The notes under the pieces were generated by a model. That model saw only the letters and a list, made by a program, of their open reading frames with translations, was not told where the DNA came from and searched no databases. The position numbers and the translations under genes are program-made. Below are positions 1-8,902 of a DNA stretch of 64,000 nucleotides, in pieces (positions within the stretch are counted from its first letter, which is position 1; each line of letters opens with the position of its first letter). This DNA is from Tritonibacter aquimaris (GTDB lineage Bacteria; Pseudomonadota; Alphaproteobacteria; Rhodobacterales; Rhodobacteraceae), in assembly GCF_009617595.1 (NCBI RefSeq), contig NZ_WIXK01000004.1, forward strand, positions 186,001 through 250,000, in the 5' to 3' direction.

Positions 1-9
1 CCATATAGC

Positions 10-23
10 GAAAGGGCCCTTTC
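10..23. repeat. 14-bp perfect palindrome upstream of the first gene
   Basis: GAAAGGGCCCTTTC reads the same on both strands. It ends 15 nt before the ATG of the EamA transporter. It could be an operator or the base of a hairpin; the window edge hides its context. Confidence 0.4.
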
Positions 24-38
24 CCGTCAGGTAACGTT

Positions 39-944
39 ATGACCTCTGCTGACACGGCCTTCACATCGGACAGCCCCGCCAGCAAACCGCTGCACGCAGT
101 GCTGTGGATGTTTGCGACAGGTCTTTGCTTTGTTGCCGTCATCATTGTGATCAAATCGATGCAAGGGCGCATTCCCCCGTTTGAAAGCGCGTTTATCCGC
201 TACCTGCTTGGCACAGTGTTCCTGATCCCTTTTGCTGGCAAACTGTGGCGCGAAGGCGCGGGCAGAAAGCTGCAAGTACTGTTGAGTATTCGCGGGGTTG
301 TGCATGCGCTGGGGGTTGGGGGCTGGTTTTTTGCCATGAGCCAGATCTCCCTCGCTGAGGTCACGGCCATTGGATATTTGACCCCGATCTTTATCACACT
401 GGGGGCGGCGCTTTTTCTGGGGGAACGTCTGGCGCTGCGCCGGATGGCAGCAATTTGTATCGCTTTTATCGGTGCGTTGATCATTCTCAGACCCGGCGTG
501 CGCGCGATTGAACCGGGGCATCTGACGATGCTTGGCACCGCTTTTGCCTTTGGTGTGTCCCATCTGATGGCCAAATATGCGGTGCGCTCTGCCAGCCCTT
601 CGATGATTGTGGCCATGCTAACGGTCTGGGTGGCGATTGCCCTATGCCCATTTGCGCTGATGAACTGGGTGACGCCCAGCATCACAGATGTGGCGCTGCT
701 GTTTCTGGTCGCCTGCTTTGCCACATTGGGACATTACACAATGATGTTGTCCTTTGCCGCAGCGCCTGTCGCCGTAAGTCAGCCGGTGACTTTCCTGCAA
801 CTGGTCTGGGCCACACTTATTGGGGTGCTGTTTTTTGAAGAGGCAATAGACCCTTGGGTCATCTCTGGTGCGATGCTGATCCTTGCCTGTATCACCTATA
901 TCAGCTGGCGCGAGGCGGTCTTGAAACAGCGTGGGCGTTTGTAG
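39..944 (+). CDS. EamA/DMT-family transporter
   Basis: This 301-residue inner-membrane protein belongs, by its pattern, to the drug/metabolite transporter superfamily with two EamA repeats. About ten hydrophobic helices can be picked out. The first half carries the usual FIRYLLGTVFLIPFA and LTPIFITLGAALFLGERL-type segments, and the second repeat ends in FLQLVWATLIGVLFFEEAI. Length is normal for the family. Members export amino acids, metabolites or drugs, but the substrate cannot be told from sequence. The ATG at 39 is preceded by AGGT. No operon partner is visible, and the next gene is 150 nt away. Confidence 0.85.
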   Translation: MTSADTAFTSDSPASKPLHAVLWMFATGLCFVAVIIVIKSMQGRIPPFESAFIRYLLGTVFLIPFAGKLWREGAGRKLQVLLSIRGVVHALGVGGWFFAMSQISLAEVTAIGYLTPIFITLGAALFLGERLALRRMAAICIAFIGALIILRPGVRAIEPGHLTMLGTAFAFGVSHLMAKYAVRSASPSMIVAMLTVWVAIALCPFALMNWVTPSITDVALLFLVACFATLGHYTMMLSFAAAPVAVSQPVTFLQLVWATLIGVLFFEEAIDPWVISGAMLILACITYISWREAVLKQRGRL

Positions 945-1095
945 CGGCTCCGCCTCCTTTTTCGGGATGGAATTTTAGCGAGACATCACGATGTAAAGTC
1001 TATTTTTATGCAAGCATTGTATTGCCTGCCAAATTCACCGTCGTAACTTTGTTACAAGTGAATCGTATCGTAAAACCCCGGGGAAAGGGGATAAA

Positions 1096-2094
1096 ATGCG
1101 TTGTCACACCATAAAAATGCTATGGGCTGCCTGTCTTTGGGCGGTTGGCATTTTGTCACCAGTTTCAGCGCAGGCCGGGTTTGAGGCGTGTAACGATACC
1201 AATACCGCGCAATCTGTTGCCTTTGTTCAAAAGGCGGCTGGCGCGTGGCGGGTAAATGGCTGGCGTGAGATCGCCCCCGACAGTTGCGAAACGCTGCTGG
1301 ATGGGCCGCTGCAATCGCGTTTTTACTATCTCAGGCTCCGTGATCGCGACGAAACCTTTCTGCACACGTCGGTTCGGTTCTGTACCAGCAGGCAGGATCA
1401 GTTCCAGACAACGGGCAGCCGTGATTGTCATCAACAAAAGGCGCGGCCACTGGAATACGCCCGGATTGATGTGGGCAGAGACACGCGCGACGCCACAGTC
1501 AACTTGTCTCAGTTTCTCAAAACGGAGATGAACAGCACATCGCGCGCGATCCAAGTGAATGCGGTCTTTCAGTCCTGTAAACAGGATGGTGTTCGCGGCG
1601 ATAAGCGGTGTTGTTTTGTTGGACCGTCTCAGGAAATTATCGTCCGCAGCAACGCAAATACCAGCGCAGACGTTCTGTCTCGGCTCGACAGTCTCAAAAG
1701 TGGTACACCAGTGGCGCTTGAGGGGGAGGTCCTCAACGATCTCAACACCACCTTTGAGCTTAAGCTGACGGCGTTGAAATCACGCCCTTCGGATGCCGCC
1801 CATCAAATGTTGATTGCCCTGCAAGGCAGCTGGGTGTCGGATGCCGACGAAAATGATCATTTTACAGTTGCAGGTGCCACCCGCGCCAATGTCTATGCCG
1901 GGATCGCGACCTCTAACGAGTTTTTCTCAATTGGACCAAGCTGTCAGGACTATGAATTCGACGGGCTCGCGCTGTATTCTTGGAACAAGGATGAATCTGG
2001 CGGTCTGTGTTATCTGGTCGAAGAGCTGACAGAAGACCGTCTGGTGCTGCAGTTCTTATCCAGCGGTCGCAGCCTCGCGTTTCACCGCCCTTAA
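1096..2094 (+). CDS. Secreted DUF1036-like protein
   Basis: The 332-residue product begins with a signal peptide (hydrophobic core WAACLWAVGILSPV, likely cut after AQA near residue 27). Residues about 28-110 have the layout I associate with DUF1036: a CN motif, a GW..I.P..C box and an R-Y-Y segment. The C-terminal 200 residues are unassigned and contain several cysteines (for example the CC pair near 172), which fits an exported, disulfide-bonded protein. The ATG follows an AAAGGGG Shine-Dalgarno. It converges on betI, ending 4 nt inside the reverse-strand stop region. Function is unknown. Confidence 0.7.
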   Translation: MRCHTIKMLWAACLWAVGILSPVSAQAGFEACNDTNTAQSVAFVQKAAGAWRVNGWREIAPDSCETLLDGPLQSRFYYLRLRDRDETFLHTSVRFCTSRQDQFQTTGSRDCHQQKARPLEYARIDVGRDTRDATVNLSQFLKTEMNSTSRAIQVNAVFQSCKQDGVRGDKRCCFVGPSQEIIVRSNANTSADVLSRLDSLKSGTPVALEGEVLNDLNTTFELKLTALKSRPSDAAHQMLIALQGSWVSDADENDHFTVAGATRANVYAGIATSNEFFSIGPSCQDYEFDGLALYSWNKDESGGLCYLVEELTEDRLVLQFLSSGRSLAFHRP

Positions 2095-2666
2095 CGGACC
2101 ACCAGATCCAGCACCTGATGCGCCGCGTTACGCGCATCTTGCGGCTTTACTGGCTCTTCTGATTGCGCCGCCTCTAGCCACACACCATCCATGTAGCTTT
2201 GCAAGGCCAGACGCGCAGGGCCAATCTGTTCCGCGGGCAACAGCTGGCGCAGCTCAGCGAGAAAATGACTGCGCACCCGAGCGCGGTTGATTCGATGCAG
2301 TCGCGAAAGACGGGTAGAGTAGGGCGCGTTTGCCCAGAATTGCATCCAGATGCTGCACTGCTCAACGGTGAATAAAGCATCGTCAAAATTCGCATCCATC
2401 ACCGCATAAAGCCGTTCTTTCGGCGTCTCGGCCTTTGCATATCCCGCTATCATCGCGTGTCGCAGCTTGGTGAGGAGGTGCCGCATTGTGGCCTCCATCA
2501 ACCCCTCTTTGCTGCCGAAATAATAGTTGATCGACGCGGCGGATGCATCTGCCTCGCGCGCGATTTCTGCCATCGTCACAACGCTGTAGCCGTGGCGATG
2601 CACCGCCACGATGGTGGCCTCTATCAATTCTTCGTTGCGAATGTCGCGAATACGTTTCCTGCCCAT
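2091..2666 (-). CDS. betI: BetI, TetR-family choline-responsive repressor
   Basis: The 191-residue protein has an N-terminal TetR helix-turn-helix (residues 6-50, including TMAEIAREADASAASINYYFGSKEGL) and a BetI-like ligand domain with the conserved W-FWANAPYSTRLSRLHRINRAR region. I chose the ATG at 2666 over an upstream in-frame start because MGRKRIRDIR matches the usual BetI beginning and length. It is divergent from the betT-betB-betA unit, the classic arrangement for a repressor released by choline. Two dyads in the shared promoter are candidate operators. The last codons overlap the end of the converging DUF1036-like gene. Confidence 0.85.
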   Translation of the reverse strand: MGRKRIRDIRNEELIEATIVAVHRHGYSVVTMAEIAREADASAASINYYFGSKEGLMEATMRHLLTKLRHAMIAGYAKAETPKERLYAVMDANFDDALFTVEQCSIWMQFWANAPYSTRLSRLHRINRARVRSHFLAELRQLLPAEQIGPARLALQSYMDGVWLEAAQSEEPVKPQDARNAAHQVLDLVVR

Positions 2667-2705
2667 GAATCCGAGTTTTAGCGCATTGGAAAAACCACGC
2701 AATGC

Positions 2706-2722
2706 TTGATCGGAGAGATCAA
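2706..2722. promoter_or_regulatory. Candidate BetI operator, dyad 1
   Basis: TTGATC and GATCAA form an inverted repeat around a 5-nt centre, 40 nt upstream of the betI start and between divergent genes. Its position and symmetry suit a TetR-family operator. The assignment to BetI is inferred from location. Confidence 0.45.
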
Positions 2723-2725
2723 AAC

Positions 2726-2741
2726 TTAAATGGCCATTTAA
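2726..2741. promoter_or_regulatory. Candidate regulatory palindrome, dyad 2
   Basis: TTAAATGGCCATTTAA is a perfect 16-bp palindrome 4 nt from the previous dyad, in the AT-rich betI/betT promoter region. It may be a second operator or the target of another regulator. Confidence 0.45.
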
Positions 2742-2846
2742 AAAATGATTTATATATTCACATAATTCTGCTACGACATCTCTCCAAGTCCAAAACAGCC
2801 ATGCCGGGCAGCCGCCCGGCCAGAGCACAACAACAGGGAGGACTTG

Positions 2847-4055
2847 ATGACCCTTTTAATTTCCTTCGGGATTTTGCTGGCCTTAGGCCTGGTGATTTTC
2901 TGCACACTGAAATGGTGGAATGTCTCGGTGGTGGGGGTAACGCCCGTGCCGCTTTTCACCTTTATTGCGATCCTGTTCACATCAGGGCTTGATGTGGGGC
3001 TGATCATGTTCCCGCTCGCATTTGACTTCCCGCTCTATGCGGACACAGCCGCCGAGCCTGCCTATGGGTTCACCAACCCTCTGGCGCTTGAATTTGGCTT
3101 CTGGGGCTTTCTGATCTGGGGCTTTTACTTCCTGACGACGTTTTACTTTTGCGTCATCGAACCCAAGGTGAAGTTCTTTGAAATTCCGCTGGTCAAACTG
3201 ATCAACAATATCGTCATTATCGGCACCTGTGCCTTTACCGGCGCGTTGTTCCTGATCTACCTTCCGTATTACGCAACCTTTGTGGGCGACGGGGAAACCG
3301 TGATCCCGGCGTTTTATGCGGTGGCCTTCCTGGTGATCCTGTTTGCCGCCTTTTCCTCAACCCATATCAAATATGTGCGCATCCTGTCGGTTGGCTCCAG
3401 CTTTCTGTTTATGGCGCTGATCCTTGGCATGTGGGCCTATGCGGGCATGGGGCTCGGGGCTTTTGTGGACACAGCCTCCAATGTTGGCGGCTATTTTGCC
3501 AATATCCACAAATTCATCCTGCCGCTCACTGATTACCATGAATTCTACCTGTTCTGGTGGTTTGCATGGTCGATCATGATTGGTCAGTTCACCTCGCGCT
3601 TTGTGGGTGGCCTCAAGACCTGGCAGGTGCTGGCATCCTTGCTGGTGTTCCCGTCGATCCCGCTCGCGGTGTGGTTCTCGGTGCTTTACTATTACCACCT
3701 GAATGAAATCGCCACGACCACCATGATCAATATCTCCATGGCGGCAGTGGGTATTCTGTTTGTGATCAACTCGTTTGACTCGCTCATTCGGCTTTATACC
3801 GACAACCTGAACCTCTCGGCTGAACGCTTCGGCACTGTGCCGTATGTGCTTGGCAACGCGCTGGTGCTTTTTGGTCTGACGCTCGCGTTCCAAAGCCAGT
3901 GGCTGCAGATCCATTGGATCGGCGGCGTGGTGATCGGGCTTTATGTGTCTTGTCTTGCCTATATCGTGCTGAAAAAGCGCAAAGAGGTCATGGCGATCAC
4001 AGCCTCACCTGAGGAAAACACCCTCGATTACAACCGTATCGAAACCGCCCATTAA
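2847..4055 (+). CDS. betT: BCCT-like choline transporter (divergent BetT)
   Basis: About 402 residues with roughly ten to eleven membrane helices. The segment [20 protein letters not shown] (residues near 232-251) resembles the tryptophan-rich box of BCCT betaine/choline/carnitine carriers (FYWAWWISWAPFVG). The protein is about 100 residues shorter than typical BCCT members and lacks a long C-terminal tail, so it is a divergent or reduced member. Location between betI and betB strongly suggests choline import for betaine synthesis. Two adjacent ATGs exist at 2844 and 2847 behind the GGGAGGA ribosome site; either may be used. The betT symbol rests partly on context. Confidence 0.65.
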   Translation: MTLLISFGILLALGLVIFCTLKWWNVSVVGVTPVPLFTFIAILFTSGLDVGLIMFPLAFDFPLYADTAAEPAYGFTNPLALEFGFWGFLIWGFYFLTTFYFCVIEPKVKFFEIPLVKLINNIVIIGTCAFTGALFLIYLPYYATFVGDGETVIPAFYAVAFLVILFAAFSSTHIKYVRILSVGSSFLFMALILGMWAYAGMGLGAFVDTASNVGGYFANIHKFILPLTDYHEFYLFWWFAWSIMIGQFTSRFVGGLKTWQVLASLLVFPSIPLAVWFSVLYYYHLNEIATTTMINISMAAVGILFVINSFDSLIRLYTDNLNLSAERFGTVPYVLGNALVLFGLTLAFQSQWLQIHWIGGVVIGLYVSCLAYIVLKKRKEVMAITASPEENTLDYNRIETAH

Positions 4056-4063
4056 CCCGCAGT

Positions 4064-4090
4064 TCCTGCGTCGTTCTTGGCGACGCAGGA
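4064..4090. repeat. Hairpin after betT (10-bp stem)
   Basis: TCCTGCGTCG and CGACGCAGGA pair perfectly around a 7-nt loop just 8 nt after the betT stop codon. No T-tract follows, so it is more likely an RNA-stability or processing stem than a complete intrinsic terminator. Confidence 0.6.
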
Positions 4091-4137
4091 GCATACCAAA
4101 GCGAGAAACAGGACCGTCATCTCGCTTTGGTATGCTC
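4089..4137. repeat. Second hairpin between betT and betB (17-bp stem)
   Basis: Arms GAGCATACCAAAGCGAG (4089-4105) and its exact complement (4121-4137) enclose a 15-nt loop. The first arm shares two bases with the preceding hairpin, so the two stems compete only at their edge. It sits about 50 nt before the betB start and may set the ratio of transporter to dehydrogenase message. Confidence 0.65.
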
Positions 4138-4189
4138 TCCACAACCCGGACCCACCCGGCCTGCAGCTTTGAATAAGAAAGACAGCGAT

Positions 4190-5647
4190 ATGACCCATAT
4201 GGCCCAACCCGTCGCCAGCCATTTTATCAATGGCGCATATGTCGAAGATACCGCCGGTGCTGAGATCCCGGTGATCTATGCCGCCACCGGCGAACGTATC
4301 GCGACCGTACACGCGGCGACGCCCGCGATTGTAGAACAGGCGCTGTCTTCGGCCAAAGCGGCCCAAAAGGCCTGGGGCAAGATGACCGGCACCGAACGTG
4401 GCCGCATCCTGCGCCGTGCCGCCGACATGATCCGCGATCGCAACCATGCGCTTTCGGTGCTGGAAACATATGACACTGGCAAACCGCTGCAGGAAACCCT
4501 GGTGGCCGATGCGACCTCTGGTGCGGATGCGCTGGAATATTTTGGCGGCCTGACGGCAAGCCTCACCGGCGAGCATATCCCTTTGGGCGATGACTGGGTT
4601 TATACCAAACGCGAGCCTCTGGGGCTTTGTGTGGGCATTGGTGCCTGGAACTACCCGACCCAGATTGCTTGCTGGAAGGCCGCGCCTGCCTTGGCCTGCG
4701 GCAATGCGATGGTGTTCAAACCCTCGGAAACCACGCCGCTGTGTGCCTTGAAAGTGGCTGAAATCCTGCATGAGGCCGGACTGCCTGCGGGGCTGTTTAA
4801 TGTGGTGCAGGGCATGGGCGAAGTGGGCGGCGCGCTGGTGACAGATCCGCGCGTGGACAAAGTCTCGCTTACAGGGTCGGTGCCCACCGGCAAAAAGGTC
4901 TACGCCGCCGCCGCCGCCGAGATGAAACACGTCACCATGGAGCTTGGCGGCAAATCACCCATGATCGTGTTTGAAGATGCGGACATCGAAAACGCAGTTG
5001 GCGGCGCGATCAACGGCAATTTCTATTCGTCGGGTCAGGTGTGCTCCAACGGCACCCGCGTGTTTGTGCACAAAGACATCAAGGAAAAATTCCTCACCCG
5101 TCTGGCAGAGCGTGTCAAAGGCGCGGTGCTGGGGGATCCTCTCGATGAGGCAACAAACTTTGGTCCGATGGTGTCAGAAAACCAGATGAACATCGTTTTG
5201 AACTATATCGAGCAGGGCAAATCAGAAGGTGCGCGCCTGATCTGTGGTGGCGAACGTGTCGAAATGGATGGCTATTTCATCGCCCCCACCGTGTTTGCCG
5301 ATGTCAGCGATGATATGGTGATCGCCCGCGAAGAGATCTTTGGCCCGGTGATGGCGGTGCTTGATTTCGACACCGAAGATGAGGTGATCGCCCGTGCCAA
5401 CGCCACCGAGTTTGGCCTGTCTGCCGGTGTCTTCACCAAGGATCTGAGCCGCGGCCACCGGGTTATTGGCGCGCTGGAAGCAGGCAGCTGCTTTATCAAC
5501 TCATATAATGACGCCCCGGTTGAAGCACCTTTTGGCGGGGTGAAAGCCTCGGGTGTTGGGCGTGAAAACTCCAAAGAAGCCATCCAGCACTACAGCCAGG
5601 TCAAATCGGTTTACGTGCGCATGGGGGACGTGGAAGCGGCGTTTTAA
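4190..5647 (+). CDS. betB: Betaine aldehyde dehydrogenase
   Basis: BetB oxidises betaine aldehyde to glycine betaine with NAD(P)+. The 485-residue product has the aldehyde dehydrogenase landmarks: W-N-Y-P near 160, the GSVPTGKKV nucleotide loop, the catalytic glutamate in [12 protein letters not shown] and the catalytic cysteine in [10 protein letters not shown]. Length matches BetB (about 484-490). ATG 4190 gives [18 protein letters not shown], the normal BetB opening; ATG 4199 is an alternative, and the longer upstream frame runs into the hairpin. It lies between betT and betA in the same direction. Confidence 0.93.
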   Translation: MTHMAQPVASHFINGAYVEDTAGAEIPVIYAATGERIATVHAATPAIVEQALSSAKAAQKAWGKMTGTERGRILRRAADMIRDRNHALSVLETYDTGKPLQETLVADATSGADALEYFGGLTASLTGEHIPLGDDWVYTKREPLGLCVGIGAWNYPTQIACWKAAPALACGNAMVFKPSETTPLCALKVAEILHEAGLPAGLFNVVQGMGEVGGALVTDPRVDKVSLTGSVPTGKKVYAAAAAEMKHVTMELGGKSPMIVFEDADIENAVGGAINGNFYSSGQVCSNGTRVFVHKDIKEKFLTRLAERVKGAVLGDPLDEATNFGPMVSENQMNIVLNYIEQGKSEGARLICGGERVEMDGYFIAPTVFADVSDDMVIAREEIFGPVMAVLDFDTEDEVIARANATEFGLSAGVFTKDLSRGHRVIGALEAGSCFINSYNDAPVEAPFGGVKASGVGRENSKEAIQHYSQVKSVYVRMGDVEAAF

Positions 5648-5698
5648 TCGCCCTTTCAAGCACCTCCCACCCGCTCACCCCGGCGCTCGAAAGGGCGA
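5648..5698. repeat. Inverted repeat in the betB-betA gap
   Basis: TCGCCCTTTCAAGC and GCTCGAAAGGGCGA are complementary with one mismatch and are separated by 23 nt. The element occupies most of the 91-nt gap between betB and betA. There is no T-run after it. Confidence 0.45.
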
Positions 5699-5738
5699 CG
5701 GGGCCAGCAAATAGCCAGAACAATAGGTAACAAAGACG

Positions 5739-7394
5739 ATGAACGCCGATTATGTGATTGTTGGAGCAGGGAGCGCCGGCTGTGCCATGGCCTATCGCCT
5801 GTCGGAAGCGGGCAAGAAGGTTCTGGTGATCGAACATGGCGGCTCGGATGCGGGGCCGTTTATCCAGATGCCCGGCGCATTGTCTTATCCGATGAATATG
5901 GCGCGTTACGACTGGGGTTATAAATCCCAGCCGGAGCCGGGCCTTGGCAATCGCCAGCTGGTCACCCCGCGCGGCAAGGTCATTGGCGGATCGTCTTCGA
6001 TCAACGGCATGGTCTATGTGCGCGGTCACGCAGGGGATTATAATCACTGGGCGGAAGCGGGCGCGCAAGGCTGGTCTTATGCGGATGTGCTGCCCTATTT
6101 CAAACGGATGGAAACCTGGCACGATTGCGGCCAGGGCGGTGATCCCGATTGGCGCGGCAAGGATGGGCCTTTGCATATTTCGCGCGGCCCGCGCGACAAC
6201 CCGCTGCATGCAGCCTTTGTCAAAGCCGGTGAACAGGCCGGATACCCGGTGACCTCGGATTACAACGGTGAGCAGCAAGAGGGCTTTGGCCCGATGGAGA
6301 TGACCGTCTACAGAGGTCAGCGCTGGTCTGCTGCTAATGCCTATCTGAAACCTGCGCTTAAACGCGACAATTGCACCCTGATCCGCGCGCTGGCACGCAA
6401 AGTGGCGATCGAAGACGGGCGCGCCGTTGGCGTTGAGGTAGAGCGTGGTGGCAAGATCGAAGTGATCCGCGCAAACGCCGAGGTGATCCTGTCGGCGTCT
6501 TCGCTAAACTCGCCCAAGCTGTTGATGCTTTCGGGCATTGGTCCGGCCGCGCATCTGGCCGAGCATGGCATTGAGGTGATCGCCGACCGCCCCGGTGTAG
6601 GCCAGAACCTGCAAGATCACCTTGAGTTCTATTTCCAATACGCCTGCACGCAGCCGATCACCTTGTTCAAATACTGGAACCTTTTTGGCAAGGCCTGGGT
6701 GGGGGCGCAATGGATGTTGACCAAAACGGGTCTTGGAGCCTCAAACCAGTTTGAAAGCGCAGCCTTCATTCGTTCAGGCAAGGGCGTGGAATACCCGGAC
6801 ATCCAATATCATTTCCTGCCAATTGCGGTGCGCTATGATGGGCAGGCCGCGGCCGAAGGACATGGGTTTCAGGCCCATGTTGGCCCCATGCGTTCCCCGT
6901 CGCGCGGCGCTGTCACACTGGCGTCAAGCGATCCCAATGCCGATCCCAATATCTTCTTCAACTATATGTCGACCGAACAGGATTGGATCGATTTCCGCAA
7001 ATGTATCCGCCTCACGCGGGAAATCTTTGGTCAGGATGCAATAACACCTTTCATCAAACACGAAATCCAACCGGGCGATGCGCTGCAAAGCGATGATGAG
7101 CTGGATGGCTTTATCCGCGAACACGCCGAAAGCGCCTATCACCCCTGCGGCACCTGCAAAATGGGTGCGGCGGATGACCCAATGGCGGTGGTTGATCCCG
7201 AATGCCGGGTGATTGGGGTTGAAGGGCTGCGGGTTGCTGACAGCTCAATCTTCCCGCGCATCACCAACGGCAATCTCAACGGGCCCTCGATCATGACTGG
7301 CGAAAAGGCATCAGATCACATTCTGGGTCGCCGTCTGCCGTCGTCGAACGCCGAAGCCTGGTTCAATCCCAATTGGGCAGAAAGCCAGCGCTAG
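5739..7394 (+). CDS. betA: Choline dehydrogenase (GMC oxidoreductase)
   Basis: BetA is the FAD-dependent membrane-associated enzyme that oxidises choline to betaine aldehyde. The 551-residue product opens with the FAD-binding [19 protein letters not shown] motif and a later [20 protein letters not shown] segment (GMC signature 1). It carries [13 protein letters not shown] (signature 2) and a C-terminal [11 protein letters not shown] with the active-site histidine, followed by [10 protein letters not shown]. Length is typical. It completes the betI-T-B-A set; no betC (choline sulfatase) is present in the window. A strong intrinsic terminator follows. Confidence 0.95.
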   Translation: MNADYVIVGAGSAGCAMAYRLSEAGKKVLVIEHGGSDAGPFIQMPGALSYPMNMARYDWGYKSQPEPGLGNRQLVTPRGKVIGGSSSINGMVYVRGHAGDYNHWAEAGAQGWSYADVLPYFKRMETWHDCGQGGDPDWRGKDGPLHISRGPRDNPLHAAFVKAGEQAGYPVTSDYNGEQQEGFGPMEMTVYRGQRWSAANAYLKPALKRDNCTLIRALARKVAIEDGRAVGVEVERGGKIEVIRANAEVILSASSLNSPKLLMLSGIGPAAHLAEHGIEVIADRPGVGQNLQDHLEFYFQYACTQPITLFKYWNLFGKAWVGAQWMLTKTGLGASNQFESAAFIRSGKGVEYPDIQYHFLPIAVRYDGQAAAEGHGFQAHVGPMRSPSRGAVTLASSDPNADPNIFFNYMSTEQDWIDFRKCIRLTREIFGQDAITPFIKHEIQPGDALQSDDELDGFIREHAESAYHPCGTCKMGAADDPMAVVDPECRVIGVEGLRVADSSIFPRITNGNLNGPSIMTGEKASDHILGRRLPSSNAEAWFNPNWAESQR

Positions 7395-7418
7395 CACAGC
7401 GTTAAAACAACAAACGGG

Positions 7419-7450
7419 AAACCCTCTCGCCCTGCGCAAGAGGGTTTTTT
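7419..7450 (+). terminator. Intrinsic terminator of the bet operon
   Basis: AAACCCTCT pairs with AGAGGGTTT around an 11-nt loop and is followed directly by a T-run. It begins 24 nt after betA. Confidence 0.85.
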
Positions 7451-7514
7451 ATTGCTGCTGCGCACCGCCGCTGACTAGCCTTCACCTATTGTAATTTATC
7501 AGGTGAAAGCTGCT

Positions 7515-8444
7515 ATGCCATATCAAGTCATCAAAGGTGAATTTCATATCTTCTACCCGGATATTCCCAAGCAAGGTCCTGAACCCGATGGGGATACGCT
7601 TAAATTCGAGCCAGACAATCGCGCCCTGATCGAAGGGCTTTGGGTGGCGGGTCAGCGCGAGCCTGATTTCAACGGCCGCGACATGCTGAACCTGCGCTTT
7701 GAAGGGATGGACGCGCTTGAGACCCATTTTGAAGGTGGCCATCAAAACCTCGAATTTGCAAAAGCCTCGCGTGACTATCTGCTGACATGGGCAGGTTTTG
7801 GTGCGGTTGAATACTGGGAAGATCGCCCGCATAAGGTTCAATCGGTCGAGCACAATCCAGTACGCGGCTATATTCTCTCCAAAGGGCTGGATCCGTTTGG
7901 CCGTGCGATTTCGTTTGTCTTTCTGGGGGAGACGGATCTGCAAGATGGCGCTGTGCTTCATCTGGAGCCGGAGCTTCTGGCGCAAAGTTTCAACTACGTC
8001 AGCTTGAGCGCGGGCCAGTCTTATCCGCTGTTTTACCGCTCGCTACCGATTTCCATCAGTCGCATTTTGGCCGAGGTCTCTGACGATGCCCGGCGCGCTG
8101 AACGTGGGCTTTATGCCCAAGATCAATCCGCGCCTAATACGCCAGTAGAGGTGACGCCAGAAACCTATCAGGACTTGGTGATCTGGCCGAAATTGTTTCG
8201 TCGTCTGCACAGCTATTTCAGCTCGGAATTTTACGATCTTTCTGGCTTTGATGACTGGCTGCGCCGGGATCCGCGTGATCGTGATGACCGTATGTTTTTG
8301 CCCGACGACTATGACGCCCATTTCCACAATGTGATCTCGGTGCTGTCGCCAACGGAACTGCAGTTGAACGTGGACCCCAAAGACATCATCATTTTACCCT
8401 ATAACACCACTGCCACAGAGGTGGCGCTCATTGCCGCCGAATGA
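7515..8444 (+). CDS. SNase-like (thermonuclease-fold) hypothetical protein
   Basis: A 309-residue soluble protein without signal peptide or membrane helix. Residues near 20-45 read P-DGDTLKF, then LRFEGMDALETHF, which resembles the DGDT and G-D-A-E motifs of staphylococcal nuclease-like OB folds. The usual catalytic arginine pattern is not obvious, and about 150 extra residues follow the domain. The ATG at 7515 is chosen because AGGTGA lies 8 nt upstream; an upstream GTG (7503) overlaps that site. It stands alone between two terminators. Nuclease activity is only a suggestion. Confidence 0.6.
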   Translation: MPYQVIKGEFHIFYPDIPKQGPEPDGDTLKFEPDNRALIEGLWVAGQREPDFNGRDMLNLRFEGMDALETHFEGGHQNLEFAKASRDYLLTWAGFGAVEYWEDRPHKVQSVEHNPVRGYILSKGLDPFGRAISFVFLGETDLQDGAVLHLEPELLAQSFNYVSLSAGQSYPLFYRSLPISISRILAEVSDDARRAERGLYAQDQSAPNTPVEVTPETYQDLVIWPKLFRRLHSYFSSEFYDLSGFDDWLRRDPRDRDDRMFLPDDYDAHFHNVISVLSPTELQLNVDPKDIIILPYNTTATEVALIAAE

Positions 8445-8456
8445 GCGGGTGCGATC

Positions 8457-8486
8457 AAAAGAGGCGTTCCATACGCCTCTTTTTTA
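8457..8486 (+). terminator. Intrinsic terminator
   Basis: AAAAGAGGCGT and ACGCCTCTTTT form an 11-bp stem with a TCCAT loop, continuing into a T-run, 13 nt after the SNase-like gene. Confidence 0.85.
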
Positions 8487-8564
8487 CTTCATTTGACCGG
8501 GATCAAATCGGGGTTTCAGCGCTGCTGCTACCTTCTTTTTGAGCGAACAAAAAGGAGAACGCAG

Positions 8565-8804
8565 ATGTCCCATACACCCCATGAACTGGCCGTGGAATTC
8601 CCGGACAAAGTAGACGCGATCAGCGCGCTGAAAGCCTCTGATAAGCATTTTGCCCACCTGGCCGACAAATATCATGAGGTGAACCGCGCCGTGCATCGGG
8701 CTGAAACCAATGTTCAGCCGATCAGCCAGGAAGCCGAAACAGACCTGCGCAAGCAACGCGCCGCGCTGAAGGATGAAATCTGGTCCATCCTGTCCAAGGC
8801 CTAA
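8565..8804 (+). CDS. YdcH/DUF465-family small protein
   Basis: The 79-residue product matches the YdcH (DUF465) pattern: a short helical hairpin protein with the H-LADKYHEVNRAVHRAE core and the R-K-Q-R-A-ALKDEI end. Such proteins are cytoplasmic and coiled-coil rich; their role is not established. The ATG at 8565 follows an excellent AAAGGAGA ribosome site. The longer frame starting at 8493 reads through the terminator and is rejected. Confidence 0.85.
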   Translation: MSHTPHELAVEFPDKVDAISALKASDKHFAHLADKYHEVNRAVHRAETNVQPISQEAETDLRKQRAALKDEIWSILSKA

Positions 8805-8902
8805 GCCTCTCTCTGTTAGGGGCTGTCAATGGCATCAGATATTGTCTGGTGCCGTTTTCTTTGGCCGTTTTCCTTAGGGCAGCCTGTTTGTTTGGTGAGG
8901 TG

